Assembly (NCBI GenBank): GCA_020284085.1
Contig: JACEVL010000045.1
Span: 2,070,196 to 2,134,195 of the forward strand
Origin: Aporrectodea caliginosa
Lineage: Eukaryota; Annelida; Clitellata; Crassiclitellata; Lumbricidae
Direction: 5' to 3'
Length of the DNA stretch: 64,000 nucleotides
Shown here: positions 1 through 12,599 of the stretch, in pieces
Numbering within the stretch: the first letter of the stretch is position 1
Layout: each line of letters opens with the position of its first letter
The notes under the pieces: model-generated
The model's input: the letters and a program-made list of their open reading frames with translations, nothing else
Told to the model about the DNA's origin: nothing
The model's database searches: none
Program-made: the position numbers and the translations under genes

Positions 1-900
1 TCCTGCCTGCCTTGGGTTATCTTTACTTAATCCAAATCCGGGATCTCGTAGTCGATCCTTTCCCGCAATTGGAAGCCCCGAAGTCAAAAAGAAGCGACAA
101 AGCAATGACCAAATAATTCCGTGTGCCTGCTTTGAGACGAGTACCACACAGACCCACTCAGCAGGAGTTTCTCCCTCGGCCTGGGAACAGAACAGGCGTC
201 CGCCACGGCCACGAGGGAGAGCAGAAGGACGACCCGGGGTCTCCGAGTACAGTTCGAGTACACCGGCGCCGGGCTGGGTCGTTTGGGCCGGGTCGTTCGG
301 GCTGGGTTGCCGGGCCGGGCCGGGCCGTCCATCCACGGTTCGTTCGTCTGTGCGTGCGTCTCCCGATCGGTCGGGCTGACCAGACTATTGACCAATAAAG
401 CCGAGGGCGGAGGGCCATTTCCACTCGAAAGCAAGACCATCAAACTGTCAGTTTAAGAAGACGAATGTCGGCCAGATGCAATCGAGAGGCCATTAGACTT
501 TAGTGTTGCACGAGCCGAGCAGAGAGAGAGAGCTCGATGGGGGCGCTGCTTGGATCGGTCGGTCGGTCGTTCGTCGACAGCTGAAGATATATTGGATCCG
601 TCTTTCGCCGAAAGACCAGAAATAAACAGACGCATTAATTAATCGCCGATACAGTTTTGCGCAACTTATCACCATTGTCTGAAGCTGCAACAAGCAACGG
701 AATCCCCCGGATAATCGAAAATCCTAGATAGTTCCCCGAAAACACCCACAAACAGTCCTTGCCAACTGATCTGTCTGTCTGTCTGTCTGTCAGTCTGTCT
801 ATTTGCCATCCTGTCAGCCAGCCAGACATAGACGTCTTTATTAAAATAGCGCTATTACACAGGCGTCCATGAGCCAGCCAGCCACTTAGTCAGTTCGTCT
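1..900. other. GC/CpG-rich stretch without an assignable gene
   Basis: 1-450 is GC-rich with GGGCCGG-type runs and CpGs, and 530-620 contains GGTCGGTCGG and CpG pairs, unlike the AT-rich surroundings. Open frames occur on both strands but none shows protein family features. This could be a promoter or first exon of a neighbouring gene. 760-835 is CTGT-type simple repeat. Confidence 0.3.
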
Positions 901-1029
901 GTCTGACGTTCCTTCTACTATTAGCTGCTCCTCCTCCTCCTGGCCTCTCCTGCTTCTTGTAATCGTAAACTTCAAATTTCTAAAGCGCTACTCTAAAGCT
1001 AAGCACAGGGCACACCAGCTTATTCATAC

Positions 1030-1135
1030 ACTCTGAATTTATTCACAATCGACATCAATACGGCTTGGTTTTGGTGTGCCATCACCCATAAGTTGAAGCC
1101 TTGTGAGTTAGACACCGGCGCAATAGAAGTTATAA
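1030..1135 (+). mobile_element. LINE 3'-end fragment
   Basis: GGCTTGGTTTTGGTGTGCCA, GAAGCCTTGTGAGTTAGACA and CAATAGAAGTTAT match the 3' ends at 10085-10145, 19085-19195, 55440-55530 and 58490-58555. Those copies end in ATTACAATTACA-type tails. Confidence 0.6.
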
Positions 1136-1405
1136 AATACAGTTACACAGAGACAATAAACAAAGAGGATCCCCTGATGGGGGAAGTACTCAGGCCCATG
1201 GTGTCATTTCAGTTGGGCAGTGGGCTGTCTTGACATTAAGATGCCTACCTGGTACACTCGACAAGTGACTGCTTCATAGTCGGCTTCAGTGTTCCATGAT
1301 AACCCAGACAGAATCCAGAATGTACCCATGAACACCGATACAGGGGCAAACAAAGTGGCAAAACCAGACTGACACTCTTCCATCACTTATCACAGGATTA
1401 CCTCC

Positions 1406-1442
<37 letters not shown>

Positions 1443-2744
1443 TATTTGGCCATTACTTTTGCAGGAATACCCAGACAGAGAGACAGACAGACAAAAGAGG
1501 CATAGACAGAGGGACTCTCAGCAATACCCAGACAGGAAGACAGCCAAAGAGGCAGAGAGAGCCGGACTCCTTGGTCATCAATCAATCCCCCCCCCCCCGA
1601 ACGGAAGAGGTCAATTCTAGCATGAAATGCTTCTCTGCAGCATCCTCACGAAAGTACTTGTGCCATAATCGAGGCCACGAATGGCAAATCTCTTCGCACC
1701 TTGAATTCATGATGAGGCAGAACTGGCCAAGCCACCACACGATAAATACACACCATGAATCTGCAAGCCAGCCAGCCAGCCAGTCAGAGAATGCCAGCCA
1801 GCGAAGCGAAAGTATTGCAGGTTTTCCCTAAAGTGCACACTTGCCAATTTACACTCCACAGCGCTATCAAGATCCGCCTAAAGGCTGATATATAAACTCT
1901 CGATAACATTGCACAATGGCTGTAAAACCAGAAATTTTGACTTCTCACTCACCAAGTTTTGAAAACCAGCATCCAATTATAGAACACGTTAACATAAAAA
2001 TTTGACTTTTCCAGATTCAAATGGATCCAAGTTGAAAGTAAGTGCACCGAGGTCAAAACAGGAATTAGACGAAGGCAGCAAGAAAGGAAAAGATGGCAGA
2101 AAAACATTACCGGTACATAATGAAACGCACATCAGGGTAAGAACGCAAGGAAAGGCAGGAAAAGGAAGGCAGGAAATAAGGTGCAAAAGCCGCAATTGCA
2201 CAGCTAGCTCTCTGTCTCTCTGTCTCTGTCTCTCTCTTTCTCTCTCAAAACAGCCCAGAGACTTATATTACTCATTAACAAACAGTCAGCAAGCAGCACA
2301 GCTATTCTTGTCAACAAGCAAAAGGATATTAATACGTCCGTTTCAGCTTAAAAACAAAGGACAAACAATTTCCGCCCACACACGTCGTGCATGTTATAAA
2401 TTTCAATAGTATATAGAAACAAAAGTAATAATACTGTGATTAATTAATTAAATAAAATTTATAATAAGGAAATTCGTTAAGACCTGACAATAGTAATAAC
2501 GTGATTTCATTAGTCTCTGCACAATGTTTTAAGAACCTGAGGGATTATAGCTACCTCAATAAAATAATAATAAATAAATAAATAATGATAAAATAATACT
2601 AAAATAAAAAATAATAGTAATAATAGTCCTAATAATAATAATAATACTAATCATTCACTGATGTTGCAGAGGATGAGGCCTGATATTTCAGATACCCGTA
2701 ACAGCTCCTAGCATAATTTTTTGGACTGCAGAAGGATCACACTT

Positions 2745-3035
2745 TCATTCATTCATTTTCATTTCAGATATTTATATAGCGCCCCTTCAAGATTTCTACT
2801 CAGAGGCGCTCCCGACTACAGCACGGACACTGAATCGGAGTTTCATGCCGAAGCGCAAGAGCAACTGCGAGTGAAAGACTTGCCCAGGATCCCTACGCGG
2901 CGGCTTGAGGTGGATTCGAACCCGCAACCCTCCGGCTGCAAGGCACCAAATATACCCCTTGAGGTGGATTTGAACCCGCAACCCTCCGACTGCAAGGCAC
3001 CGAACATACCTCTACACAACCGCGCCCCACACATA
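2745..3035 (-). mobile_element. tRNA-derived SINE, family B
   Basis: Read on the minus strand it has a B-box-like GGTTCGAATCC and the body (AAGTCTTTCACTCGCAGTTG) found also at 48486-48700. The 3' end is LINE-like (TCTGAGTAGAAATCTTGAAG, GGGGCGCTATATAAAT). The B-box head is partly duplicated here (two GGTTCGAATCC/GGTTCAAATCC heads at 2908 and 2966). Confidence 0.75.
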
Positions 3036-3739
3036 CCTCAGATAAATAATAATATTTAATAACAGTACTCTTAGCAAACATAAGTAGCATAAAGATAGAC
3101 ATAAAAGACCCAGATTTAAACGCAGGAAAGCACTAATTTACCAAAAATGACCAACATGACCGGAAATTGCATAATTTGCATCCACTGAATACTAACAACC
3201 GGCATCTTAATCATAACTAATTATCATAATTGTCATAATCATCATCATCACAACAAATGGATCGCAGTTGTAAGACCTGTTTTTCATAAGTTGACGTAGA
3301 GTGCACGAATCTGGTGTGAGTTTTTCTGTTTATCCTCCTCTCTCCTGTTTGCCTAACCTAAGTGAACTGAAAACGCACGCAATTTTTTTCCCGTTCGGCA
3401 GCCGACGCCATAACACACCGAGGCAGATGCTATCAGAAGCTGCCTGGCTTGGCCCAGATCAACACTCGCACGCACGACTTCCAAGTAGGGCAGTGGATTG
3501 CAAGCTCCACGTGCAGCTTCTGCACTGCCCCGTGTCTACTGGTGCAGAGACGGTGGTTCACCCGATTATGTTGAGTGCTTGCCCTGAAATGTGATGCTTG
3601 CGGATTCGACTCTCTCCAGGGATGCAGAACGAAGGAACAGACAAACGGATTATGACAAATGACTGATGCATATTATGTTGAGCATACTTGACTTGATGAC
3701 TGTGGACACTATTGCTGCTTCAAAGGAAACCATGAATAA

Positions 3740-3905
3740 CTGGCCTGAAAGTAACTGTAACTGGCCTGAGAGTAACTATAACTGACCTCAGAGTAACTAA
3801 CTGGCCTGAGAGTAACTGTAACTGGCCTGAGAGTAACGGTAACTGGCCTGAGAGTAACGGTAACTGGCCTTAGAGTAACTATAACTGGCCTGAGAGTAGC
3901 TGTAA
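3740..3905. repeat. Minisatellite, 21-bp unit
   Basis: About eight units of AACTGGCCTGAGAGTAACGG plus T, with small substitutions. Confidence 0.9.
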
Positions 3906-4129
3906 CTGTGAATTTAAACAGTGCCCTTGTTTAGCAAACTAATCATGGGCGCACTCTGTCTTAACCCAAATAAGGTTAAATGACACAAGTGATGAACCGG
4001 AATTGAATCACCAAGCAAAACAATGCAGAGAAAACTAGCAGAGTCACCAGTGGTGATCCCATGATGGCAGGTGACCAGTCCTCTCCCTCGTCGTCTCATC
4101 TTCCCACCGACAGTGCAGTCAGTACACTC

Positions 4130-4260
4130 ATTAAAGCCGAGTTAGGGGCAGAGGGTGAACAGAATTTTCTGCCCTAGTGGAGATTTGAACTCCAACCTCT
4201 AGGCTGACAGACACGCCCACATTGATATAACCGCTCACAGCATTCACAAGACCGGTTCAG
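4130..4260 (-). mobile_element. tRNA-like SINE fragment
   Basis: On the minus strand a GGAGTTCAAATCTCC B-box-like element lies between a short head and a tail (GCCGAGTTAGGGGC region on plus). Degenerate; assignment is by the B box only. Confidence 0.4.
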
Positions 4261-4713
4261 GATCGAGTGAACCCCGCCAGGTTTATTTCAGGGTGCAGAC
4301 GAAATATGATGGTGAGGGCACTTAACGAGGCCATAAATAAACACTCGTCATCAGCTGGACACCATCAGAAACGTCCGGGGACAAAAGAGGAACAACCCAG
4401 GCGACCAAATTACTTTCGCAGCTCTGTTCAAGGTTTCCCCGGATACTGTTACCGTAATTCCCGCAACCAATCTATCTTGACGAGATGAACGGCGGTCAGT
4501 GCGTCAGATGGAGAAGACATTGGCCAGTCTATGACTGAGGGGTCAGCCGGTTCATTGAGCGGACAAACAGCAGAGAGGGCGGTCAGTGCGGAGTCGCTGT
4601 GGTCAGCCGAACAGGTCCCAAGTCGTAAAATCTGTACCAGGGCAGACTGTGCGGCACCACCACTACCCAAGGCCCCATGCACTGTCCCTTCTCTGTATCA
4701 CTGCTTCTTTCTA

Positions 4714-4983
4714 GTTGTGTCTGTCTGTCTGTCTCTGTCTTTCCCCTTTCTCCTTGTCTGTCTGTCTGTCTGTCTGTCTATCAGTCTGTCTGTCTGTCTG
4801 TCTATCTACCAGTCTGTATGTCTGTCTTTCCCTTTCTCCTTGTCTATCAGTTTGACTGTCTGTCTGTCTATCTACCAGTCTGTCTGTCTGTCTTTCCCCT
4901 TTCTCCTTGTCTGTCTGTCTGTCTATCAGTCTGTCTGTCTGTCTATCTACCAGTCTGTCTGTCTGTCTGTCTTTCCCTTTCTC

Positions 4984-5017
<34 letters not shown>

Positions 5018-5290
5018 AGTCTGTCTGTCTGTCTGTCTATTTGTCTTGTTACCCAGAATATGGTCTGTCTGTCTTTCCCTTTCTCCTTGTCTATCAGTTT
5101 GTCTGTCTGTCTGTCTATCTACCAGTCTGTCTGTCTCTCTGTCTTTCCCCTTTCTCCTTGTCTGTCTGTCTGTCTATCAGTCTGTCTGTCTGTCTATCTA
5201 CCAGTCTGTCTGTCTGTCTGTCTTTCCCTTTCTCCTTGTCTGTCTGTCTATCTGTCTACCAGTCTGTCTGTCTGAATTTCTTACTCCCTC
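4714..5290 (+). repeat. CTGT tetranucleotide array with higher-order repeats
   Basis: CTGT runs are interrupted by recurring cassettes (CTATCTACCAGTCTGT and CTTTCCCTTTCTCCTTGT), giving a second-order repeat of about 110-150 bp. Long frames translate to Cys/Leu/Ser/Val repeats and are artefacts. Confidence 0.95.
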
Positions 5291-5984
5291 TCTCTCAGTA
5301 TCTGTTTCATTTGCTGTCTTTATTTCTTTCTCCTTGTGCCTGTCTGTTTTGCTCTCTGTCTCCGTCTTTCTCGATCTCTGTCTCTGCCTTTGTGTCTCTG
5401 TCTCCATCAGATTTGTCTCTTTCTCTCTATGCCTTCCTTCCACCACCTGGTCACTGTGAACTGATCAACAAGGCTCCAATGACCTCGTCAGCATGACTCT
5501 ACGACCCCCAATAGTTACCCAGAATATGGTTGTGTCACGGACTTGCTAATGAATACACTTGGTGCCCAGCAGACCATCTGGAGAGCATATCCTAGTAAAC
5601 AAACTGACAAAGACACCTTTCCCAGTGCACTGAATAGCACTTCAAGTGCATTCGACCTTCTGGCTTTTGACCCCACTAACCCCAGACTGACCCCACATCC
5701 AGTGCAACTATTTCACTAAGCACAATCAACGGGATCACCCCCTACCTCGTGGAAAAATAAATTCGTTCAGAACCGTCAGAGTCCAGTGTCTGCAAGTGCT
5801 CCAGGCAGCCAGGATCACTAGAGTCTGAACCTGCTAGGCATTACTTTTAAGAGTGACTCAAGCATGGCTGGTTGCAACATGCAATATTTCATATGCCGTT
5901 AAGATATATCATCCCATTCATTTGACACAGCGAGGTCATTACATTTTATGCGTTGTTGCATCTGGCGTTAAGACAATTAGACTG

Positions 5985-6112
5985 GCATTAAGACAATTAG
6001 ACAATTACAGTTACCTGTGCCTATAAGACAATTAAATTAAAGTTACCTGTGCCTATAAGACAATTAAAGTTACCTGTGCCTATAAGACAATTAAAGTTAC
6101 CTGTGCCTAACT
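5985..6112. repeat. Minisatellite, 27-bp unit
   Basis: Four units containing CAATTAAAGTTACCTGTGCC preceded by TATAAGA. Confidence 0.85.
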
Positions 6113-8086
6113 AGTAACTGGGTGCACTGAGTTGTACAAGTTGTACACTATCTGTACACTGCCAGAAAAGCTCAACCTTTAAAACGGGTCTAAGTAAGTA
6201 AGTAAGTAAGTAAGTATGTTCTTTATTAACCAATTTCTTATCGTATTTTGGTGTACTGTAACAGACATCTAATAGACAGTTAAAAAGTATATATAGCATC
6301 CTAACAATAAATGTTTTAAGGGCGATTTAAAAAAATGGGTTCATTTGTCCCTCCACAGTTTCACACGTCTGTATTATTTGATGGAGATTTTATTCTTAAA
6401 GCAGTTTTATAAATGTCAGATTACAATTACAGTACACAATAATACAATTCTCTCAGTGCATTTTCACTGGTTCTGGTCACTGCATGAGGCTGATTGCTTC
6501 TTATTTGCACACATGAGTCATATTACGCCCCGCTGCCCCATTCTTGTACAGTACATAAAGCTTAGGAAATAAATTCTTAACCTGAGCCTTGTTTAACATT
6601 CCATACCCCAGACAACTCGTAACAGCACGCAACAAATGCAGCTTATTGCACAATTTCCTAGGCAGCAAGACATTCCTCGCTTATTTGAACAAAGCGAGGT
6701 CATTTCAGGGCAGAAGACTGGCTTACTAAGACTAGACTAAGAAATGGTCATAAAAGTCTGACCAATAATAGCCATTGACGGATGGACCGACCAGCTGTTG
6801 AGTAATAGCCTTGCCCACGCAACTGCGGCCAGTCACTTGAAGACAAGGCCAATTGTCGAACAAAGAGACTTTATATACCGCAAGATAAGGAAATGTTCAA
6901 ACAAATGCGATCTCAACGACAGCTAAGTAGACAGACGTTATTCACAAGGACCTCTGCAAACACCAGATTACATACCAATGACTACATATCGGTCAAATAT
7001 GTCACAGCAATGACTCAAGTGCACAGCCGCTTTTTTAACCTTACACTACACTTTCGACAGGCTGTGTAAATGGGCTATATAAATGCCTTGATACAAATAC
7101 CGTCTCATACATGCACACCAATGTCCTATGTATGAAACACATGCACGCACCTATTACATGTAAGTTGTATCTATCCAATGTGTCCATTATACTAGTTCAG
7201 AAGCAATGCATGCAGTACTTTTTATGTAATTCATTCAAACTCTACTTCAACCCCTTTCTCCTTACTTTATTTTCCTCCAACCCACCTCTCCCCAATTCCC
7301 CTTTTGACTCCTCTTCTCTCCACAATCCTCCTCTTGATTCCTACTCTCTCTTCTCCATTCCTCCTCTTTCTGACTCTCCTCCATTCCTCCTCTTGATTCC
7401 CATTTTCTGCACCATTCCTCCTCTTGATTCCTACTCTCCTCCATTCTTTCTCTTGATTCCCACTCTATCCACCATTCCCCTCTTGATTCCTCCATTCCTC
7501 CTCTTGATTCCTCCTCGACCATCATTCCTCCTCTTCTCTCCTCCACTACTCCTCTTGATTCCTCCTCCCCTCACTTCCTCCTCCTCTTCACGGCTCTTCG
7601 CCTACATTATTATTGAGCATGAGGCAATGGTTCTTGGCAGGAAGCCAAGCAGACTGATGCCTATCTGATTTTATTACCTTTACTTGAGGCCAGAGGGCAA
7701 AGCAATAAAAACCAGCTACCACCACCCCCTTCCAACCATCCACACACCATACCACTGGCAACACCATCATATATTATTAACTAACACCAAGGACAAACTC
7801 CAAATTAACCTATCCCTGGAATATAATATTACAGCCAATACTGCTGCTGTATGAGATAATATTGCAACATGTCCTGTTGCATGAGATAATATTGCAACCT
7901 ATCTGACTGCTCATAATATTATATCAAATTGTGCAACACATACAATGTGGACAACAACAGTGGCAACAACAGAGATGTATTAACTGAAAACAACAGCAAC
8001 ACCAAATAAGATGAGACAACAAGACACCAACATAGATGACAATTCCTGTGGCAAGACAACACATGATGACAATGGCAAGAAAACAG

Positions 8087-8259
8087 ACAGACAAAGACAG
8101 ACAAACAGACAGAGAGACAAACAGTCAGAGACAGACAAACAGAGACAGACAGACAGACAGATACAGACTTCTGTCTCGACAGATAAACAAACAGAGATAG
8201 ACAGACAGAGACGGCCAGACAGAGACCTATACAGACAGACATACACACAGACAGACATA
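8087..8259. repeat. ACAG array
   Basis: Imperfect ACAG/AGAC repeats directly after (on the minus strand) the last recognised Ski donor. Confidence 0.9.
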
Positions 8260-8278
8260 TAACTCTGTGGTGACTTAC

Positions 8279-8476
8279 CACAGCGAGATCGGAGTCGATC
8301 GATCCATTGGAGAGCTTTTCGATCTGCTGCATGAGGCGACATCTGTCGAGCATTGCTTCTCTCATCTTCATCGCAGTGTCCTGCTTCAGTCGAATCAACT
8401 CCTCATCCTGATTCTTCCTCACTTCCTCCATCTCACGCACCTTCTCCTCCATCAGCGAATACAGGTAGCGATGTCT
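8279..8476 (-). CDS. SKI: Ski coding exon 6 (coiled coil)
   Basis: 198 nt, 66 codons, phase 0 in (TTGACAG acceptor) and phase 0 out (CTGTG|GTAAGT, a strong donor). The sequence around LMEEKVREMEEVRKNQDEEL and LIRLKQDTAMKMREAMLDRC is a charged coiled coil like the Ski C-terminus. The strong donor means another exon must lie below 8279. Read-through past the donor only reaches a CTGT-type simple repeat, so it is not taken as the natural end. Confidence 0.88.
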
Positions 8477-10896
8477 CTGTCAACAACACACCCATTATCC
8501 CTTTAACACGTGGCCTCATTTGCACACTACGTCATAAGACAAACTCCCCAGAGACTTAGCATTAACCAATCCACAATGCAACAATACTAGTCCACGCCGT
8601 AATGATACTAGTCCACACTGTAACGGTACTAGTCCACGCTGTAAAAATACTAGTCCACACTGTAACGATACTAGTCCACACTGTAACGATACTAGTCCAC
8701 GCCGTAATGATACTAGTCCACACTGTAACGATACTAGTCCACACTGTAACGATACTGGTCCGCACTGTAACGATACTAGTCCGCACTGTAACAATGCTGG
8801 TCCAAACTGTAAAGATACTGTCTGGCAGCGACCTGAACTACATGACACCGTCGTTCTTAACAGAGGATTAACAACTCTCCTCATAAGCACTCCCAACGAG
8901 ACACATCTGCATCCCTGACCTTCCATGCACATAACCTTTCTTTATGAGGTGCCTACATAAGGTACTAAAACGCACTGTACACATAGTCAGACACGCATAA
9001 ACATACAAGCAAGCAGGCAAACAAACATACACACACAGACTTAGTATCTTTAAAAACCTCTCAAAAGAACTATTAACGAGTGCACTCAGAACTCATCACG
9101 TCAAATTACAGTGTCGCAGCATTACCGTGGCAACAGAATCCATAGCAACCACCAACCTGTAGCAGTGCGTCGTTGGAGTCTGTCAGGGAGGCCACGATCT
9201 CTGAATGCTGCTTCTGCAGGACCATGAAGTCGTGCATTGGGTCGTGACCTGCCGACCTTTGCACTTCACCCTCGAGCGCCTGGATGAGAATGCCAAGTCG
9301 GGCATTTGATACGGATGAAACTTTGCTGCAAATCTGATCGTCTTCATCGTCATTTATTGCAGGTACTGAACAAAACAAAATTAATGACTCTCAAGTTTCC
9401 ACCTCTTTGCAGAGCATTTTTTGTAATGTTACACCAGTCCAGTAAACAAAAGCTGACGTTCCAACATCAAATACATATCAAACACATCTCTCGAAACTCT
9501 CCAAACATCAGATATGTCTCCAAAAAAACTTATGTCTCCAAACATCAGACATTTGTCTCCAAACACCAAACTTATCGCTCTACACATCAGCCATTTGTCT
9601 GCAAATGCCAAACGTATCTCTCCAAACATCAGATATTTGTCTTCAGCCACCAAATCCGTGTACGTGAACGACAGAGAGAAAGGATGCTCTGGCTAGAGCC
9701 AGAACTAATAGGTCAAAATATGAACTCACTGCTTAAATGTTTGCATTGGCTTCCTATTCAGCAAAGGATTTGTTTCAAATTACGGCTCAGCTTATACAAC
9801 GTGGAACTCTGGCCAGCCACAATACTTGAAATAAGTCCTTAATCCCCAGCCTTATCGTTATTCAACGAGGTCATCTGATTGCATTTATATGGTCATGCCA
9901 AAAACTATAACAGTTCTTGGTGAACGAGCTTTTTCGGTTGATGGACCTACATTTTGGAATTCTCTTCCTGTATCTGTAATTTCAGTTGAGTCGCTTGTGG
10001 CATTTCATTCTCAGCTTATTTACATAGGCTGCCTCTCTGTCTTACGGACTGATCTTCTGGATACTACTGACCTGATTACGGTTTAGTTTGGGAGCACCAT
10101 TGTACATTCGACACTGGCATGACAGAAGTTATCAATTACAAATTACAAGATCTACATGTCAGACATCAATACTTGCAAAGCGGTGGAAACTTGAGAGTCA
10201 TTAACTTTGTTTTGTTCAGTAGGGCTTCCTGCATAGGCAGAAGTCTCCTAAACCAAGCAAATATATTCCAACTAAATTCACATCCCGGAAAAGCTTAACT
10301 TGGAAATTTACGAGGTCAGGGTTAATAAGAAAACGCGTTGAGTCGAACCGGGCCGCCAATTTTTCCCCACGTCACTTCCATTATCGTAAGCAATAAAAAT
10401 GGAAACACTTAAGACTGGCCGCCGGGGTTACTGACCCAACCATCCATCAAGCGTCCCTCAGGGTAGACGACTATCCGACTATCCGAACAGCCTCAAGCCC
10501 AAGCTAACCCTCTCCTACCAGCCACCCACCAATCACAATGATCAACTTGGCCCCAAAACAGTCATAGACTAGCCGTCTGACAATTCACTGATCGTGTCTG
10601 TCTGCTCATCCGTCTTGTCTGTCTGTCTGTCTGTCTCTGGTTCCTGTTTGTTCCTGGTTCCTGTCTGTCCTTGGGGACTGCAGGAACCAAGGAACAAATT
10701 ACCCATCAACATAATCAGATTCGAGACGGCAGCTTAAGATACGCGGAAATAAATCACTATACAGCAGGTTAATAATAATTAATAACAGTAATAAAGTTAT
10801 TAGTTATCTATCATCATTATCAAACAGTTTCAACCTTTCTCAAGCCAAACTTATTCAGGTCAAGTTTTCGTGCCCTCACCTATTCTCGAAATGAGC

Positions 10897-10934
<38 letters not shown>

Positions 10935-12567
10935 AATACAATACAATACAATACAATACAGCTGTATTTGCTACTGCCCTCATTCTGAAGTTCAAAAGTC
11001 CACACCTGACCATACGATAGAACATCGATGGCGCTAAGCAACTGTGCATTAAGGACTTGCTCAAGGTCCCTATAGAGCAACTGCCTCAGCAAAGACTCGA
11101 ACCCTTACTCTCCGCAGTACAGACTGAGCGCTCTAACAATCGTCTACCATGTTCCTGTACAGACCTCATCTCACTTCCTAACACATTTATACCTCAAGGA
11201 AAACAAACAATTGTTTCACTTAAAGGAAACACCGCCTGATGTTTACAGTGGCGCCATAGAAGTCAAACACTAGATTAGATTAGATACGTACGTTTGTCCG
11301 AGAGCACGGATTCTGCGTCATCCTCCGAGTCATCGTCGGACACGTTTCCGGAATCGGCGGCTGATGGAAGAGCAGCCGAAGAGACGGTCGAAGATGATGA
11401 TAGCGACAAAGACCATTTGTGTGACAAAGGGTTCATCAAGGGTTCGTCCTCTACTGGTTCCGGGTCGATGCAGTCGTCGTACAGGTCGTGTAGTTCCTTG
11501 TATGGGGTTGGGTCAAGAGACACGTTCGGGGCAACGTTTCTGTCAGCCCTAAAGCACAAGAAAGAGGCTTAGAAATCAACATGAAGACTTTGACAGTGTT
11601 GCAATACTCAAGACACTTGTACGTATTGCAACACTGCCAAATACAGCTGTATCTGCTAATGCCCTCATCTAAAGTTCAGAAGTGCTGATATGACCATATG
11701 ATAACAGCATCGATGGCACTGAGCAATTGTGAGTAAAGGGCTTGCTCAAGGATTAAACATACCATCCACCCTCTGGAGGTAGAAAAGAGCAGTTGCTAAC
11801 ACTTGGCTGCATCTTAGGGCCACTCTGTTTCATGGTAGTTTAGGGCCACTCTACCAGCTGATTGATTAGAGTGCTCACCCTGTAATGAGGAGAGTATGAG
11901 TTCGAGACTCCTCTGAGATGGTTACTGAGTCGGGACCTCGAGCAAGTCCTTCACTCGCAATTGCTCAATTCCACCTATCCAAGCATGGTCAATAGATAGC
12001 AGGGATTAACAAATGTGTAATATAATAATAATTTTGCTGCGCTGAAATTGCTCAACATGACTAATGATGCGTCATGCCTCTGGCTTGGAGGGCCCTGGAC
12101 AGCGGCTGCTGCCACTAGGTGCTCTACAGATAAGACTGACATCATTCTACTCCAGGCAGATAGAACATCAGCAGAGGCAGGATGCAGAAGGCCAATGATG
12201 AAATACAAAGCAGAGGATGTTTTTTAGCTTACCACTGGGTTTCTGCGTAGGGTACAATGCGATCTGGGTTGGCGAGAACTGGGGCATCCGTGTAGAGGAA
12301 AGGAGGCAATCTCATCTCCAAACTAACAAACACAAAACAACAACAGGAAATATTATACAGGCACAGTCAAAGACACAAACTTGTACATGCACAGACATCC
12401 AGCTCTGTCTGTCTCTGTGTGCATGTGTGTGTGTCTCCCCCCCCCCCCATCCCTCTCTCGTCATCTCCCCCTCTCCTTCCTCCCTCTCTGTCTAAACCAA
12501 TCTGTTTCTTTCTGTCTGTCTCTGTGCCCTCTGCATCTCTCTCTGTCTCACTCTGAATCTCTCTATC

Positions 12568-12599
<32 letters not shown>

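Larger units (their letters stand above)
900..8278. other. Region downstream of the last visible Ski exon
   Basis: I could not identify the Ski terminal exon here. The stretch holds LINE/SINE debris (1030-1135, 2745-3035, 4130-4260), CTGT/ACAG arrays (1406-1441, 4714-5290, 8087-8259), and minisatellites at 3740-3905 and 5985-6112. AT-rich DNA (2400-2720) and a pyrimidine-rich CTCCTCTTGATTCC array at 7255-7590 are also present. If Ski's last exon is in the window it must be here, below 8279 on the minus strand. Confidence 0.5.

Noticed and set aside
84..443. 119-codon minus-strand frame in the GC-rich left edge
   Set aside because: Open frames occur on both strands in GC-rich DNA; no domain, no convincing splice context.
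1204..1386. Minus-strand frame with a CAG|GTAGGC donor considered as Ski 3' exon
   Set aside because: No acceptable acceptor and no similarity to the Ski C-terminus.
4449..4682. Minus-strand frame with a possible acceptor and a GTAACA donor, considered as a further Ski exon
   Set aside because: No coiled-coil character, no pyrimidine tract, and an internal short repeat (GCACTGACCGCC); homology to Ski not visible.
4531..5496. A 321-codon frame rich in Cys, Leu, Ser and Val
   Set aside because: It is translation of a CTGT microsatellite; all three frames are open and have the same periodic composition.
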